This document shows, in pieces, positions 27,577-37,361 of a stretch of 64,000 nt of DNA (its first letter is position 1; every line of letters begins with the position of its first letter). This stretch comes from Alphaproteobacteria bacterium (lineage in GTDB: Bacteria; Pseudomonadota; Alphaproteobacteria; Puniceispirillales; Puniceispirillaceae), in assembly GCA_016779005.1 (NCBI GenBank), contig JADHOL010000008.1, positions 1 through 64,000 of the forward strand, written 5' to 3'. The translations under genes and the position numbers were made by a program. The notes below the pieces were generated by a model. It ran no database searches. It was not told where the DNA came from and saw nothing but the letters and a program-made list of their open reading frames with translations.

Positions 27577-27946
27577 TCAGAATACAGATTCGGATTCCAT
27601 GACATCTTTTTTAATATCGAAGTAAAACCAGCCATTCCATAATATAATGTCACTTTCTATCGAAAGCATACAATCATTATAGCGGTTGTTTTCACTATAG
27701 TTAGAGAAGAAATAGATAATGGCGCGCTTTAAGTGTTGTTGTTGCGAGAATGAGGGCAAAACGGTCTCCAGCCCAATTAGCCATTCTTTATAAGGGTTGG
27801 TATTTGCGCATTATTATATCAATTTCACCAAAAGGGGTTCTGGCTCTTTTTTTGATAAGTCGCCAGCCCATTAATCGATATAGAAAAATAATTAGTATTT
27901 CTGCACGCCTGCCATTCTTTTCCGAGCGCTGCCGTGCTGTATTCAT
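27577..27946 (-). pseudogene. yraN: yraN (UPF0102) nuclease-like gene, frameshifted
   Basis: No single frame spans this part of the rsmI-BON operon, but reading the minus strand from ATG 27946 gives RRAEILIIFLYRLMGW, then RARTPFGEIDIIMRKYQPL and a stop. The rest follows in another frame, NPYKEWLIGLETVLPSFSQQ and onward to 27577, with the family pattern LETVxPSxxQQxLKRA. Against homologues (about 120-130 residues) roughly 30 bases are missing after EIDIIMR, including the FVEVK segment that supplies the Glu-x-Lys of the PD-(D/E)XK site. It starts 10 bases after rsmI. I read it as a decayed yraN; no single frame can encode the whole protein. Confidence 0.8.
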
Positions 27947-27956
27947 CTATTTATGT

Positions 27957-28802
27957 TCATCTATTTTTTGTTTTCGAATTCATAATGGTTAACGCAAGTC
28001 CATAGACTTGTTTTTTTTGCATTCCAGTTAAAATTGAAACCTCGTTAACAGCATCTCGCAAGCTTAATCGTTGCAGTGCCTCTTTTAATAACACATCGAT
28101 TTGAATAGAATCTTTTGGTAATGCCTCACCAAGCTCACCAGCAATAACAAGAACAATTTCTCCTTTGGGGGGTCCTGATTTTTCATAATGAGATATAAGC
28201 TCTTCTAAAGGGGCGCTTCGAACTTCCTCATAAAGCTTTGTGAGCTCCCTTGCTACTACAGCACGCCTATTTCCATAAATAGACAGCATTGTTTTCAAGT
28301 GGGTAAGTAGCTTGGACGCTGTGCTAAACCAAATTTGTGTTAATTGAGAATTTGATGTTTGCAGGATAGATTTTCTGCTGGCAGCTAATGTTGCGGGCAC
28401 AAATCCGTTGAATGTAAATTTGTCTGTCGGTAACCCAGATACTGTTAGTGCCATAATGGGGGCAGTAGGCCCTGGCATTGCTGTCACGCGAATATTCTTC
28501 TCATGGCACGCCTCAACAAGTTTAAATCCAGGGTCTGAGATTAAAGGGGTGCCAGCATCACTTACCAATGCAACAACCTTTCCTTGTTGCAGTTCAGACA
28601 AAAGAAATGGTCTTATCGATGCCCCATTATGGTCATGATAACCAATAAACTTTCCAGGCACTTCTATATCCAACAGCCGTAATAATTTCTTTGTAGTTCG
28701 GGTATCTTCGCAGGCTATAATATTGGCATCTCGAAGAGCGTTGGCTGCTCTAACAGACATATCTTCGACATTACCAATAGGGGTTGCTATTATCACTAAC
28801 AT
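27957..28802 (-). CDS. rsmI: 16S rRNA C1402 2'-O-methyltransferase
   Basis: Tetrapyrrole-methylase-fold enzyme that methylates C1402 of 16S rRNA. The 281-residue product has the family motifs IIATPIGNVEDMSVRAANAL at the N-terminus, ACEDTRTTKKLL near 34-45, the SDAGTPLISDPGF motif near 82-94 and MPGPTAPIMALTVSGLP near 109-125. It heads the leftward operon and lies divergent from the LpoA-like lipoprotein gene, the same pairing as rsmI and lpoA in E. coli. Confidence 0.96.
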   Translation of the reverse strand: MLVIIATPIGNVEDMSVRAANALRDANIIACEDTRTTKKLLRLLDIEVPGKFIGYHDHNGASIRPFLLSELQQGKVVALVSDAGTPLISDPGFKLVEACHEKNIRVTAMPGPTAPIMALTVSGLPTDKFTFNGFVPATLAASRKSILQTSNSQLTQIWFSTASKLLTHLKTMLSIYGNRRAVVARELTKLYEEVRSAPLEELISHYEKSGPPKGEIVLVIAGELGEALPKDSIQIDVLLKEALQRLSLRDAVNEVSILTGMQKKQVYGLALTIMNSKTKNR

Positions 28803-29020
28803 TAATTTTTTCCCTAAAGGATGTTTTTGAAGTATATATTAAACAACGGAACAGAATATTACATAACCTGTTGGTTGAATTTAGGGTAGATGGCTTTTTA
28901 AACTAAATAAATTACTATGTAATGAGCTATAATTGAAATTTCGGAACGAATTTATGATGTTCACTATATACACTAAAACAAATAGTACTTATTTCAAACT
29001 GTTTGTGGGCCTTACCAATT

Positions 29021-29036
29021 TTTGTAACGTTACAAA
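29021..29036. promoter_or_regulatory. Perfect 16-bp palindrome before the LpoA-like gene
   Basis: TTTGTAACGTTACAAA is its own reverse complement and ends 1 base before the proposed ATG at 29038. It lies where a Shine-Dalgarno would be expected, and none is obvious. It could be an operator or an RNA hairpin controlling initiation. Its regulator is unknown. Confidence 0.55.
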
Positions 29037-29037
29037 T

Positions 29038-30630
29038 ATGCGTAATATTCCGTTCTTTATAGTGTCATTGTTTGTTCTTATAGGATGTCAGGAACAAGGA
29101 ACAGGCCCGGTTGTAACAACTATTTATATTGAGGACGTTGACACGCTTCCCCCTAGCGCAACCATCGATCCAAAAACAGAAATAGATAAAAACAATCAAA
29201 TTGAGGAGGCTTCAACTGCTCCTGTTACGCAGATTGATAATGAGATCGACAATGCGATAGAGCACATTGAACAGACAGCGGGCGTTTTTGAACAGAAACC
29301 AGTTGATGAAGATGTTGTACCAGCTATTAACGCAATACCAGAGGCAGAGGTTCAACTTGCGTTAGCGCCAACAGCTCCAACACTAGGAGATAAGTTCGAT
29401 GCGGTACCGCCGTCAGATAATACGCCACAAATACAAACTCCAGACGAGAATAATGACCAACAAACCAACTTGAAAAAGGCTGCATTAGAGGCAGCCTTTG
29501 AGATGCTGGCACGAAGAGCAAAGCCAATTCAAATAGACCCTCAAACCCGAATTGAGGACATGGACGAAGCAGACAAAGCTGCAAAAAAATCTAGGTTTAA
29601 AATAGGTTTGTTAGTTCCGTTAACTGGTTCTTTTTCCTATCTTGGAAATACGATTTCAGGGGGCTCTGAGCTAGCCTTTTTCAAAATGCGAAATCCAAAT
29701 ATCGAATTGTTGTATTTCGATACAGCTGGCGGCGAACAGGCTGTTAATGCAGCCAACGAGGCTATTTCTAATAATGTCGATGTTGTAATCGGCCCGCTAT
29801 TTTCTGATTCAGTTTCTGCTGTTAAACCACTATTAAAGGCGTCCAATATTCCGGTTCTGTCATTTTCCAACAATATAGATGTTGCAGAGCCAGGTGTTTG
29901 GGTGTTGGGCTACTTGCCAGAGCAGCAGATTTCTCAACTAGTTGATTTTGCAGTAGCAAGAGGAAAACAGAATTTTGGTATTTTGAGCGCCAACTCTCAA
30001 CTTGGAAAAAAAATAACCAATGCCGCTATAAACCAATTGGCTGACTATGGGTTATCAGCAAGAACCGTCTTTGAGCTGGATAATATTTCTCAGATGGAAC
30101 AAGAAGAATTGCTAAGTCAGATAAAAACATTCGCCAAATATGTAGATACAAGCAAAGACCCGCTTACGCTTCCGCCGCCAGCATATGATACCGTAATCAT
30201 TGCAGGCGACACAGATTTCATCTTACAGGTTGCACCCATTCTTTCTTATTATGATCTTGGTCCTGATAGAGCCTTATTTATGGGAATTGATAAATGGAAT
30301 CAGCCGAAAATGTTAAATGAACCTTCTTTGCAAAATGCCATTTTAACATTGCCAAAAAGGCCAGCAGAAGAAAAGTTTAATAATGTTTGGCAATCTGAAT
30401 TTACGTTTGAATCAAACGATCTTGCAAAGATATCATTTGATGCAAGCGCCCTTGTGATAGCAACGGCTGTCGATAATGCGCCTATTCCATTGGTAGATGA
30501 TCTTGCAACTCAACCCGGATTTATTGGATTTAGCGGACAATTTAAAATGTCAGAATCTGGACTAACAGAACGCGTGTTTGAAATAATGGAAATATCAGAT
30601 AATCTTCTTGTTCAACCCTCAATTCAATAA
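29038..30630 (+). CDS. LpoA-like penicillin-binding protein activator lipoprotein
   Basis: A 530-residue outer-membrane lipoprotein: the signal ends in VLIGC with Cys17, then a long linker of about 170 residues rich in Asp, Glu, Pro, Thr and Asn, then a periplasmic-binding-protein type I fold (about 190-525) starting KIGLLVPLTGSFSYLGNTISGG. This is the architecture of LpoA-like regulators of class A PBPs, and the place beside rsmI agrees with that. ATG 29038 is chosen because it gives a proper lipoprotein signal; the frame is open from 28933. The last 12 bases overlap hemW tail-to-tail. No proof that it activates a PBP. Confidence 0.82.
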   Translation: MRNIPFFIVSLFVLIGCQEQGTGPVVTTIYIEDVDTLPPSATIDPKTEIDKNNQIEEASTAPVTQIDNEIDNAIEHIEQTAGVFEQKPVDEDVVPAINAIPEAEVQLALAPTAPTLGDKFDAVPPSDNTPQIQTPDENNDQQTNLKKAALEAAFEMLARRAKPIQIDPQTRIEDMDEADKAAKKSRFKIGLLVPLTGSFSYLGNTISGGSELAFFKMRNPNIELLYFDTAGGEQAVNAANEAISNNVDVVIGPLFSDSVSAVKPLLKASNIPVLSFSNNIDVAEPGVWVLGYLPEQQISQLVDFAVARGKQNFGILSANSQLGKKITNAAINQLADYGLSARTVFELDNISQMEQEELLSQIKTFAKYVDTSKDPLTLPPPAYDTVIIAGDTDFILQVAPILSYYDLGPDRALFMGIDKWNQPKMLNEPSLQNAILTLPKRPAEEKFNNVWQSEFTFESNDLAKISFDASALVIATAVDNAPIPLVDDLATQPGFIGFSGQFKMSESGLTERVFEIMEISDNLLVQPSIQ

Positions 30631-31797
30631 TTTTGATATGATAGAATTGAGATGCAACCGGCCTTTGGGTGTAACTTTAATATGGTTGTTATGTAGAGCA
30701 ATTAAGTTATCTTCCTTGAATTGTTGTAGCCAGTTTACGTTAATAAGGCTCTCTTTTTCAAAAAGCCAATCTGGTAGATTTATACCAGATGACAGTCTGA
30801 GGCCCATTAAAATAATTTCTCTAGCAAATTCCACTTCATCATCTTCATTATGAATATCGATACCATGTTGCCTATCTTGAATAGCGCTCAGCCACCCCTC
30901 TGGGCTTCTTCTTGTTTGACTATGCAATCGCCGATTATCTGGAAGTGTAAATCTGCCATGAGCGCCAGGACCTATTCCAAGCCAGTCTTGAGCGTTCCAA
31001 TATATTAAATTATGGCGACAGCAAGCATCTGGTTTTGCGTAGTTTGAAACTTCATATAACTCAAACCCGTTACTGGAGAGCATATTTGTGGTTAATTCAT
31101 ATAAATCAGCCATAATCTCATCATTGCATGTTAGGATTTCTCCTTTGTTACTGCGATTATAAAACTGTGTTCCAGGTTCAATTGTCAGCTGATAAGCAGA
31201 AATATGAGATAAGCCTAATTGTATAATTTGTTCAAGCTCATCCATCCATCCAGAAGCTGTTTGTTCAGGCATCCCGTAGATAAAGTCAGCGGAAACATGG
31301 TTAAACAATCCCATAGCCGCATGTAACGCATTGTAAATATCTTGATTACTATGCGCTCTTCCAAGGAAGTGGCGTGTTTTTGGATTCAAAGATTGGGCGC
31401 CAACAGAAATCCGGTTGATGCCAGCAGATTTAAAAGAAGCTAATTTTTGAGTCTCGGTTGAAGACGGGTTAGCCTCTGCTGTTATTTCAACATTTGAAGC
31501 AAGGGGAAATAATGTGTCAATCGTCTCTAATATTTCTTCAATAATAGAGACAGGCATTAAAGTAGGCGTTCCACCGCCAAAAAAAACCGAATCTACCTGC
31601 CCAGGGTTTTTTGCCTTTTCTTGATATAATCTGGCCATCCAGTGAAGCTCAGATATATAGGACTGCTTCCATTTAGGTATATCTATATCTTTATTGACAT
31701 GTGAATTAAAATCACAATAGGGGCATTTCGACACGCAAAACGGCCAATGGACATAGATCCCAAATCTATTTGAGGGTGAGGCTATTTCTGAAAGCAT
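30619..31797 (-). CDS. hemW: Radical SAM HemW-like protein
   Basis: Radical SAM enzyme related to oxygen-independent coproporphyrinogen oxidase but of the HemW type, a haem chaperone. The 392-residue protein has the cluster motif CVSKCPYC with Cys21, Cys25 and Cys28, then [10 protein letters not shown] and the [19 protein letters not shown] segment. HemW lacks the features of true HemN; this call follows the N-terminus and the typical linkage with rdgB and rph. It overlaps rdgB by 16 bases at its start. Confidence 0.9.
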   Translation of the reverse strand: MLSEIASPSNRFGIYVHWPFCVSKCPYCDFNSHVNKDIDIPKWKQSYISELHWMARLYQEKAKNPGQVDSVFFGGGTPTLMPVSIIEEILETIDTLFPLASNVEITAEANPSSTETQKLASFKSAGINRISVGAQSLNPKTRHFLGRAHSNQDIYNALHAAMGLFNHVSADFIYGMPEQTASGWMDELEQIIQLGLSHISAYQLTIEPGTQFYNRSNKGEILTCNDEIMADLYELTTNMLSSNGFELYEVSNYAKPDACCRHNLIYWNAQDWLGIGPGAHGRFTLPDNRRLHSQTRRSPEGWLSAIQDRQHGIDIHNEDDEVEFAREIILMGLRLSSGINLPDWLFEKESLINVNWLQQFKEDNLIALHNNHIKVTPKGRLHLNSIISKLLN

Positions 31798-32387
31798 GTG
31801 CTTAGCAATTTCTGAAATGCAATGGAGCGATGGCTCATAGCATGCTTTTTATTAGGGTCCATTTCGCCAAAGCTTTGTGTATACCCATTAGGCACAAACA
31901 TAGGATCATACCCAAATCCCCTATCTCCTTTTGCTGGCCAGATAAGCTCGCCTGCTAAAACGCCTTCAAAAGTTTCAAGCGCACCATCAGGCCAGCACAA
32001 ACTAAGGGCACAGTGAAAATGGGCGGTTTTATCATATTGACCACTCATCAACAGAGCATCTGCAACCCGCTTCATCGCACTTTCAAAATCCTTGTTTTCG
32101 CCTGCCCATCTTGCGGAATAAATACCAGGCGCCCCGCCAAGAGCAGATACAGAAAGACCGCTATCATCAGCAAGTGCAGGCAACCCAGATACGCTTGCCG
32201 CAGCCTTTGCTTTAAGTTCAGCATTTTCAATAAAGGTTTTACCGGTTTCTTCTGGCTCTGGTAATCCAGCTTCTCCTGCAGAGATTACAGACACTCCAAG
32301 CGGCTCAAGCAGGTCAGCTATCTCGCTAACTTTGCCAGCATTATGGCTTGCAATCACAATTTTTGACTCAGTAAACTGCCGCGCCAT
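31782..32387 (-). CDS. rdgB: Non-canonical purine NTP pyrophosphatase (RdgB/HAM1)
   Basis: Removes ITP, XTP and dITP from nucleotide pools. The 201-residue product has [11 protein letters not shown] at about 13-23 (the SxNxxK motif), the [25 protein letters not shown] segment near 71-95 and the [12 protein letters not shown] motif near 158-169. It lies 4 bases after rph and overlaps hemW, giving a leftward rph-rdgB-hemW operon that is common in alphaproteobacteria. Confidence 0.96.
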   Translation of the reverse strand: MARQFTESKIVIASHNAGKVSEIADLLEPLGVSVISAGEAGLPEPEETGKTFIENAELKAKAAASVSGLPALADDSGLSVSALGGAPGIYSARWAGENKDFESAMKRVADALLMSGQYDKTAHFHCALSLCWPDGALETFEGVLAGELIWPAKGDRGFGYDPMFVPNGYTQSFGEMDPNKKHAMSHRSIAFQKLLSTCFQK

Positions 32388-32391
32388 TTTT

Positions 32392-33141
32392 TTATGGCCT
32401 CTCCTGACGTGTTGCGTTTAACTGCTTATCAAATAGAATAGCACATCCTTGCTGCGCTAGCAGCCACATGTCGTCAAAACGGGATTTATCGAAAGGGGTA
32501 TCTTCTGCTGTCGCCTGAAATTCGACGACTTGATTACTTGTTGTCATGACAAAATTAGCGTCTGCTTGTGCGGTACTATCTTCTGCATAATCCAGATCTA
32601 ACACAGCTTGATTATTATGAATGCCACAAGAAATAGCAGCTACCTGTTCGATAAGAGGCGATGCCGTTATTTTTCCCTGAAGCAGAAGAGTTTCAATAGC
32701 AATCGCTAATGCAACCCAGCCGCCGGTAATGGCAGCGGTTCTAGTACCACCATCTGCTTGTAAAACATCGCAGTCAATGACGACTTGTCGTTCCCCTAAC
32801 TTGGATAAGTCTGTTACTGCGCGAAGGGAGCGCCCAATAAGGCGCTGAATTTCCATAGTTCTGCCAGACTGTTTTCCTTTATGTGCTTCTCTATCCATTC
32901 TGCTATGGGTGGAGCGTGGAAGCATTCCATATTCTGCAGTAACCCAGCCGCGCATTTGTCCTCTGAGGAATGGGGGTACTCTCTCATCTATGCTAGCAGT
33001 GCATAAAACATGAGTATCACCAAATTCAACCAGACAGGAGCCTTCTGCATGTTTTGCAAAATGCGGTGTCAATTGAATAGCACGTAATTCGTTTAAGGCA
33101 CGTCCAGAAGGTCTGGTAGTAAGGTCTAGAGACTGGTTCAT
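32392..33141 (-). CDS. rph: Ribonuclease PH
   Basis: Phosphorolytic 3'-5' exoribonuclease that trims tRNA 3' ends. The 249-residue length is normal. Family motifs include [11 protein letters not shown] at the start, [20 protein letters not shown] near 34-53, [18 protein letters not shown] near 85-102 and the phosphate-binding [17 protein letters not shown] near 125-141. First gene of rph-rdgB-hemW, divergent from hrcA. Confidence 0.97.
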   Translation of the reverse strand: MNQSLDLTTRPSGRALNELRAIQLTPHFAKHAEGSCLVEFGDTHVLCTASIDERVPPFLRGQMRGWVTAEYGMLPRSTHSRMDREAHKGKQSGRTMEIQRLIGRSLRAVTDLSKLGERQVVIDCDVLQADGGTRTAAITGGWVALAIAIETLLLQGKITASPLIEQVAAISCGIHNNQAVLDLDYAEDSTAQADANFVMTTSNQVVEFQATAEDTPFDKSRFDDMWLLAQQGCAILFDKQLNATRQERP

Positions 33142-33234
33142 ATTAACTCTTATATTTTATTTTATCGGTTTTTCAAAATAGGGGTGATATGCTAATCAGG
33201 CAAGCTAAACTAGCTAAATTAAGATAATGCCCTA

Positions 33235-33295
33235 TTTTAATCACCTGTTTTAATCACCTGTTTTAATCACCTGTTTTAATCACCTGTTTTAATCA
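33235..33295. repeat. 13-bp tandem repeat upstream of hrcA
   Basis: TTTTAATCACCTG occurs four times in perfect succession from 33235 to 33286, then a fifth partial copy TTTTAATCA ends at 33295. It lies in the 197-base divergent gap between rph and hrcA, about 43 bases before the hrcA start, so it may lie in or beside the promoter. Confidence 0.93.
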
Positions 33296-33338
33296 TAGGT
33301 TCGCTATATCATTAGATTTGCTATATTGGGAATGGACG

Positions 33339-34397
33339 ATGAATAAATCAAATCACCTTGCTTTTCTGAATAACCGTTCTCATGCGATTTTTAATCAGAT
33401 TGTAACGAGTTATCTTGAAACTGGAACGGCGGTTGGCTCTGCTAAGATCTCACAAACTAGGGGCGGTGATTTCTCATCTGCTACTATTCGCTCTATTATG
33501 GCTGAACTTGAAAATGCGGGCCTGTTATATCAACCCCATATATCAGCGGGTCGTATTCCAACACATGCTGGCTTACGGCTTTTTGTAGATGGCCTTATGG
33601 AAATGAGAGGAGAGCTTACAAAAGAAGAACAGCTTTCCATTGATGATGCCTCTCAATCAAAAGGCTTAAGCGTATCTCAGGTTTTAGATAATGCAACACA
33701 TGCATTATCTGGCTTGTCAAAATGCGCCTCTCTGGTTGTGTCCCCAACAGAAGAGTTAACGATAAATCACATAGAATTTATAGAAATAGGCGGCCATAAA
33801 TTACTTGTTATATTAGTGTTTTCAAATGGTCATGTGGAAAATAGACTTATCTCAAAACCAGAATTAGTGCCCTCATCTGCGCTTCAAGAAGCTACCAATT
33901 ATATGAATCATTATTATCGGGGAAAATCTATTTTAGAAATAAATGCGGAAATACTTCAAGATTTAGACCATAACTCTAATGAGATTGATACTTTGAGTTC
34001 GCAACTAGTGGCCCGTGGTATTGCTGCATGGTCTGATGGCGAAGGAGGCAATGATGCGTCCCTTATATTACATGGTCAGTCCAATTTGCTGGCAGATGTG
34101 AAAACTAAAAGTGATATAGATCAGCTTCGAAACCTCTTTGATGTGATTGAACTTAGAAAACAAATGCAGGAGCTTGTTGAAGAAGTAAGCTCGGCTCAGA
34201 GATTACAAATTTATATCGGATCGGAGCATCCCTTATTTGAGCAGACAGGCTGTTCTATGGTCTTGTCCCCATATCGCGATATCAAACATAATATTATAGG
34301 TGCGATAGGGGTTATTGGGCCAAGACATATGAATTATGCTAAAATCATACCGATGGTTGATTATACATCAGAGGCGATATCTCGTTTTCTAGAATAG
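33339..34397 (+). CDS. hrcA: Heat-inducible transcription repressor HrcA
   Basis: Repressor that binds CIRCE elements, typically before groESL. The 352-residue product has the N-terminal winged helix (SGSAKISQ-type segment GTAVGSAKISQTRGGDFSSATIRSIMAELENAG, residues about 28-60), the GLLYQPHISAGRIPT segment and the C-terminal GAF-like domain with VIGPRHMNYAKIIPMVDY. ATG 33339 gives the normal start. I saw no CIRCE element near hrcA, grpE, dnaK or dnaJ, so its targets lie elsewhere, as is usual in alphaproteobacteria. Confidence 0.95.
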   Translation: MNKSNHLAFLNNRSHAIFNQIVTSYLETGTAVGSAKISQTRGGDFSSATIRSIMAELENAGLLYQPHISAGRIPTHAGLRLFVDGLMEMRGELTKEEQLSIDDASQSKGLSVSQVLDNATHALSGLSKCASLVVSPTEELTINHIEFIEIGGHKLLVILVFSNGHVENRLISKPELVPSSALQEATNYMNHYYRGKSILEINAEILQDLDHNSNEIDTLSSQLVARGIAAWSDGEGGNDASLILHGQSNLLADVKTKSDIDQLRNLFDVIELRKQMQELVEEVSSAQRLQIYIGSEHPLFEQTGCSMVLSPYRDIKHNIIGAIGVIGPRHMNYAKIIPMVDYTSEAISRFLE

Positions 34398-34523
34398 GAA
34401 AGATTATCATGCCGAGGTGTTAAGAATTTTAATTTAATAAAAAACGCCCTTGCCCCTTGGCAAGTAGCATTATAATTCCCAAATACCAGTCAGTTGTTAT
34501 CATGAAAAAAATTCGGGATTGAT

Positions 34524-35189
34524 ATGCCAGATAAAAAAACACCATCACCAGAAAATATTGCACACGAACAAAACCCCTCTCCTGATAAGGAAGAACAGTC
34601 AGTTGATCCTTCTTATTCTTCGGCAGAAAACGGCTCTGAAGCAGTAGCAGAAGAGCAGTTGGCTGATGAAGATATGGAGGAAGCAGCAGAATCTTCTGGT
34701 TCTGCAGATGAGATGAAGGATCAGCTTTTAAGAGCGCTTGCGGATGTTGAGAATATGAGACGCCGCAGTGAGCGAGATGTTGCACAAGCCAATAAGTATG
34801 GGCACCTGTCATTTGCCCGCGACTTGCTTTCTTGTTTTGATAATTTATCGCAGGCGGTTTCTCTGGCACCAGAAGATAAAAGCGATTTTGACGAGAATTT
34901 AAAAAATATACTGGTTGGGGTAGAAATGATTTCAACTGAAATCGACACTATCTTACAGCGTCATCACATCACCAAGATTAATCCGATCGGTGAGAAGTTT
35001 AACTATAATCATCATCAGGCAATGTTCGAAGTGCCTAATAATGAGGTAGAGGCTGGAACAGTGGTTCAGGTGGCACAACCAGGATATTTGCTCCATGACA
35101 GACTTATTCGCCCAGCGATGGTTGGCGTTTCGAAAAAAGTTAGCTCGACAGAAACAGATGATAGCAGTTCTGTTGATAAACAGGCATAA
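34524..35189 (+). CDS. grpE: Nucleotide exchange factor GrpE
   Basis: Exchange factor for DnaK that releases ADP. The 221-residue protein has an acidic disordered N-terminus of about 65 residues, a long coiled coil (DQLLRALADVENMRRRSERDV), and the C-terminal beta domain with EKFNYNHHQAMFEVPNNEVEAGTVVQV and PGYLLHDRLIRPAMVGVSK. It lies between hrcA and dnaK, the classic heat-shock order. Its 126-base upstream gap contains a 6-bp hairpin at 34449-34464 beside a TATAAT. Confidence 0.95.
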   Translation: MPDKKTPSPENIAHEQNPSPDKEEQSVDPSYSSAENGSEAVAEEQLADEDMEEAAESSGSADEMKDQLLRALADVENMRRRSERDVAQANKYGHLSFARDLLSCFDNLSQAVSLAPEDKSDFDENLKNILVGVEMISTEIDTILQRHHITKINPIGEKFNYNHHQAMFEVPNNEVEAGTVVQVAQPGYLLHDRLIRPAMVGVSKKVSSTETDDSSSVDKQA

Positions 35190-35223
35190 AGGTAAATTTT
35201 AGGCTGTCTTTCAACTTGATGGC

Positions 35224-35251
35224 CTTGCATGCTGGCAAACAGCACTTATAT
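35224..35251 (+). promoter_or_regulatory. Possible sigma-32 promoter of dnaK
   Basis: CTTGCA at 35224-35229 and CACTTATAT at 35243-35251 are separated by 13 bases, resembling a heat-shock (RpoH) -35 CTTGAA and -10 CCCATNTA. The match is partial and unverified; the location, 75 bases before the dnaK start, is reasonable. Confidence 0.35.
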
Positions 35252-35326
35252 GTGGATTAGATGTGGATTTTTAATAAATAAATTATCCCTTGCCACAAGA
35301 ATTGATAGTTTTAAAGGAATAAAAAA

Positions 35327-37243
35327 ATGGGTCGCGTAATTGGAATTGATTTAGGAACGACAAACTCCTGCGTTGCTGTTATGGATGGCAAGGCACCTAA
35401 AGTAATTGAAAATGCTGAAGGAAGCAGAACCACGCCATCGATGGTTGCCTTTCTCGAGGATGAGGAGCGGGTAGTTGGTCAAGCTGCAAAAAGACAGGCT
35501 GTAACCAATCCTGAGAAAACAATCTTTGCTGTTAAACGGCTGATAGGTCGCCGGTCTGATGATGCAACAACGAAAAGTTTTGCAGGTTTGGTTCCGTTTA
35601 AAATAAAGCCAGCCAAGAACGGAGATGCATGGATTGATATTGACACTAAGGAGTTCTCTCCTTCTGAAATCTCTAGTTTTATTCTTCGCAAGCTTAAAGA
35701 AGATGCTGAAAGTTACCTTGGCGAGACAGTAGACCAAGCGGTTATTACCGTGCCTGCTTACTTTAATGATGCACAAAGACAAGCAACAAAAGATGCTGGA
35801 AAAATTGCGGGACTTGAGGTTCTAAGGATTATTAACGAGCCTACAGCTGCTGCACTTGCTTATGGTCTAGATCAGCAAGAATCTGGAATTGTTGCTGTGT
35901 TTGATTTAGGGGGCGGTACGTTTGATGTGTCCATTTTGGAGATAGGGGACGGCGTCTTTGAGGTTAAGTCAACAAATGGCGACACCTTTCTTGGCGGCGA
36001 AGATTTCGACCAAGCCATCATTGATTTTCTGGCTGATGAGTTCAAAAAAGAGACAGGCATTAATCTGCGAGATGATAGAATGGCATTGCAGCGTTTAAAA
36101 GAAGCTGCAGAAAAAGCAAAGATAGAATTATCAAGCGCAGTTCAAACAGATGTCAATTTGCCATTTATAACAGCTGACCAGTCAGGCCCGAAGCACTTAA
36201 ACGTTAAGATGACTCGTGCCAAGCTTGAAGGCCTTGTTTCTAGCTTGGTTGAGAGGAGTCTTGAGCCGTGCCGAAAAGCACTAAAGGATGCCGGTCTTGC
36301 CGCTTCTGAAATTGACGAAGTGATTTTGGTTGGTGGTATGACAAGAATGCCTAAGATTGTTGAAACTGTAGAGAAATTCTTTGGTAAGGAGCCCCATCGC
36401 GGTGTTAATCCAGATGAAGTTGTGGCATGTGGCGCTGCTATTCAGGCTGGCGTTTTAACAGGTGACGTTAAAGATGTACTTCTATTAGATGTCACCCCTC
36501 TTTCTCTTGGAATTGAAACATTAGGCGGTGTGTTTACTAGACTAATTGACAGAAACACAACAATTCCAACTAAGAAAAGTCAGGTATTTTCTACCGCAGA
36601 TGACAACCAGTCAGCTGTAACAATTTCGGTCTGTCAAGGTGAGCGCGAAATGGCGAATGATAATAAGCCTCTTGGTCAGTTTAACCTTGAAGGTATACCA
36701 GCCGCGCCAAGAGGGGTGCCTCAGATTGAGGTTACATTCGATATTGACGCTAATGGTATCGTTAAAGTCAGTGCCAAAGATAAAGCCACTGGAAAAGAGC
36801 AAGCTATTTCGATCAAAGCATCTGGTGGATTAGAAGAAGATGAAATTGATAAAATGGTTAAAGATGCTGAAATATATGCTGAAGATGACAAAAAGCGAAG
36901 AGAGACCGTGGAAACACGCAATCAGGCAGAAGCATTAACCCATACAGCAGAAAAGACACTTTCTGACCTTGGTGATAACGCAGATGAAGGATTGCGATCT
37001 GAAGTACAAGCTGCAATAACAGATGTTACGGCTGCCTTAGAAGGTGAAGATGACACACTGATTAAGGAAAAAACAGAGGCTCTTTCAACCGTAATGATGA
37101 AACTTGGAGAAGCAGCCTATAGTGCTGAGGGCGATGCAGAGCCTGCCTCAGACCAAGCTGCAGGTGAGACATCTGACGAAGTAGTTGATGCTGAGTTTGA
37201 AGAAATTGACGATGAAGATGATGATATAAAGAAAGCTAATTAG
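35327..37243 (+). CDS. dnaK: Chaperone DnaK (Hsp70)
   Basis: ATP-driven Hsp70 for folding and proteostasis, working with DnaJ and GrpE. The 638-residue length is standard. Visible motifs are [16 protein letters not shown] at 5-20, the phosphate-2 and adenosine segments ([15 protein letters not shown] near 195, [13 protein letters not shown] near 338), the [17 protein letters not shown] substrate-domain entry near 386 and the acidic C-terminus ending [18 protein letters not shown] stands 8 bases before the ATG. It lies 137 bases after grpE. Confidence 0.99.
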   Translation: MGRVIGIDLGTTNSCVAVMDGKAPKVIENAEGSRTTPSMVAFLEDEERVVGQAAKRQAVTNPEKTIFAVKRLIGRRSDDATTKSFAGLVPFKIKPAKNGDAWIDIDTKEFSPSEISSFILRKLKEDAESYLGETVDQAVITVPAYFNDAQRQATKDAGKIAGLEVLRIINEPTAAALAYGLDQQESGIVAVFDLGGGTFDVSILEIGDGVFEVKSTNGDTFLGGEDFDQAIIDFLADEFKKETGINLRDDRMALQRLKEAAEKAKIELSSAVQTDVNLPFITADQSGPKHLNVKMTRAKLEGLVSSLVERSLEPCRKALKDAGLAASEIDEVILVGGMTRMPKIVETVEKFFGKEPHRGVNPDEVVACGAAIQAGVLTGDVKDVLLLDVTPLSLGIETLGGVFTRLIDRNTTIPTKKSQVFSTADDNQSAVTISVCQGEREMANDNKPLGQFNLEGIPAAPRGVPQIEVTFDIDANGIVKVSAKDKATGKEQAISIKASGGLEEDEIDKMVKDAEIYAEDDKKRRETVETRNQAEALTHTAEKTLSDLGDNADEGLRSEVQAAITDVTAALEGEDDTLIKEKTEALSTVMMKLGEAAYSAEGDAEPASDQAAGETSDEVVDAEFEEIDDEDDDIKKAN

Positions 37244-37361
37244 CCTTTATTAGCTGAAGGCCATGCGCATTCTATCTTGTGTCGAGATATTATGCACATG
37301 GCTGTTTTATTTTCAGACTTTTCATAAATGAAGTAAGTCTAACTAAAGTTGGTTAACCGAT

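Noticed and set aside
33235-33295. CRISPR array
   Set aside because: The 13-bp units are adjacent with no spacers and no cas genes are near; it is a simple tandem repeat. The same holds for the other arrays.
34449-34464. CTTGCC-CCTT-GGCAAG hairpin after hrcA as a terminator
   Set aside because: The stem is only 6 bp and is not followed by a T tract; a TATAAT just downstream suggests it may be promoter-associated, but this is too weak to call.
33142-37361. CIRCE operator for HrcA
   Set aside because: I saw no TTAGCACTC-N9-GAGTGCTAA before hrcA, grpE, dnaK or dnaJ; HrcA targets are probably elsewhere (groESL).
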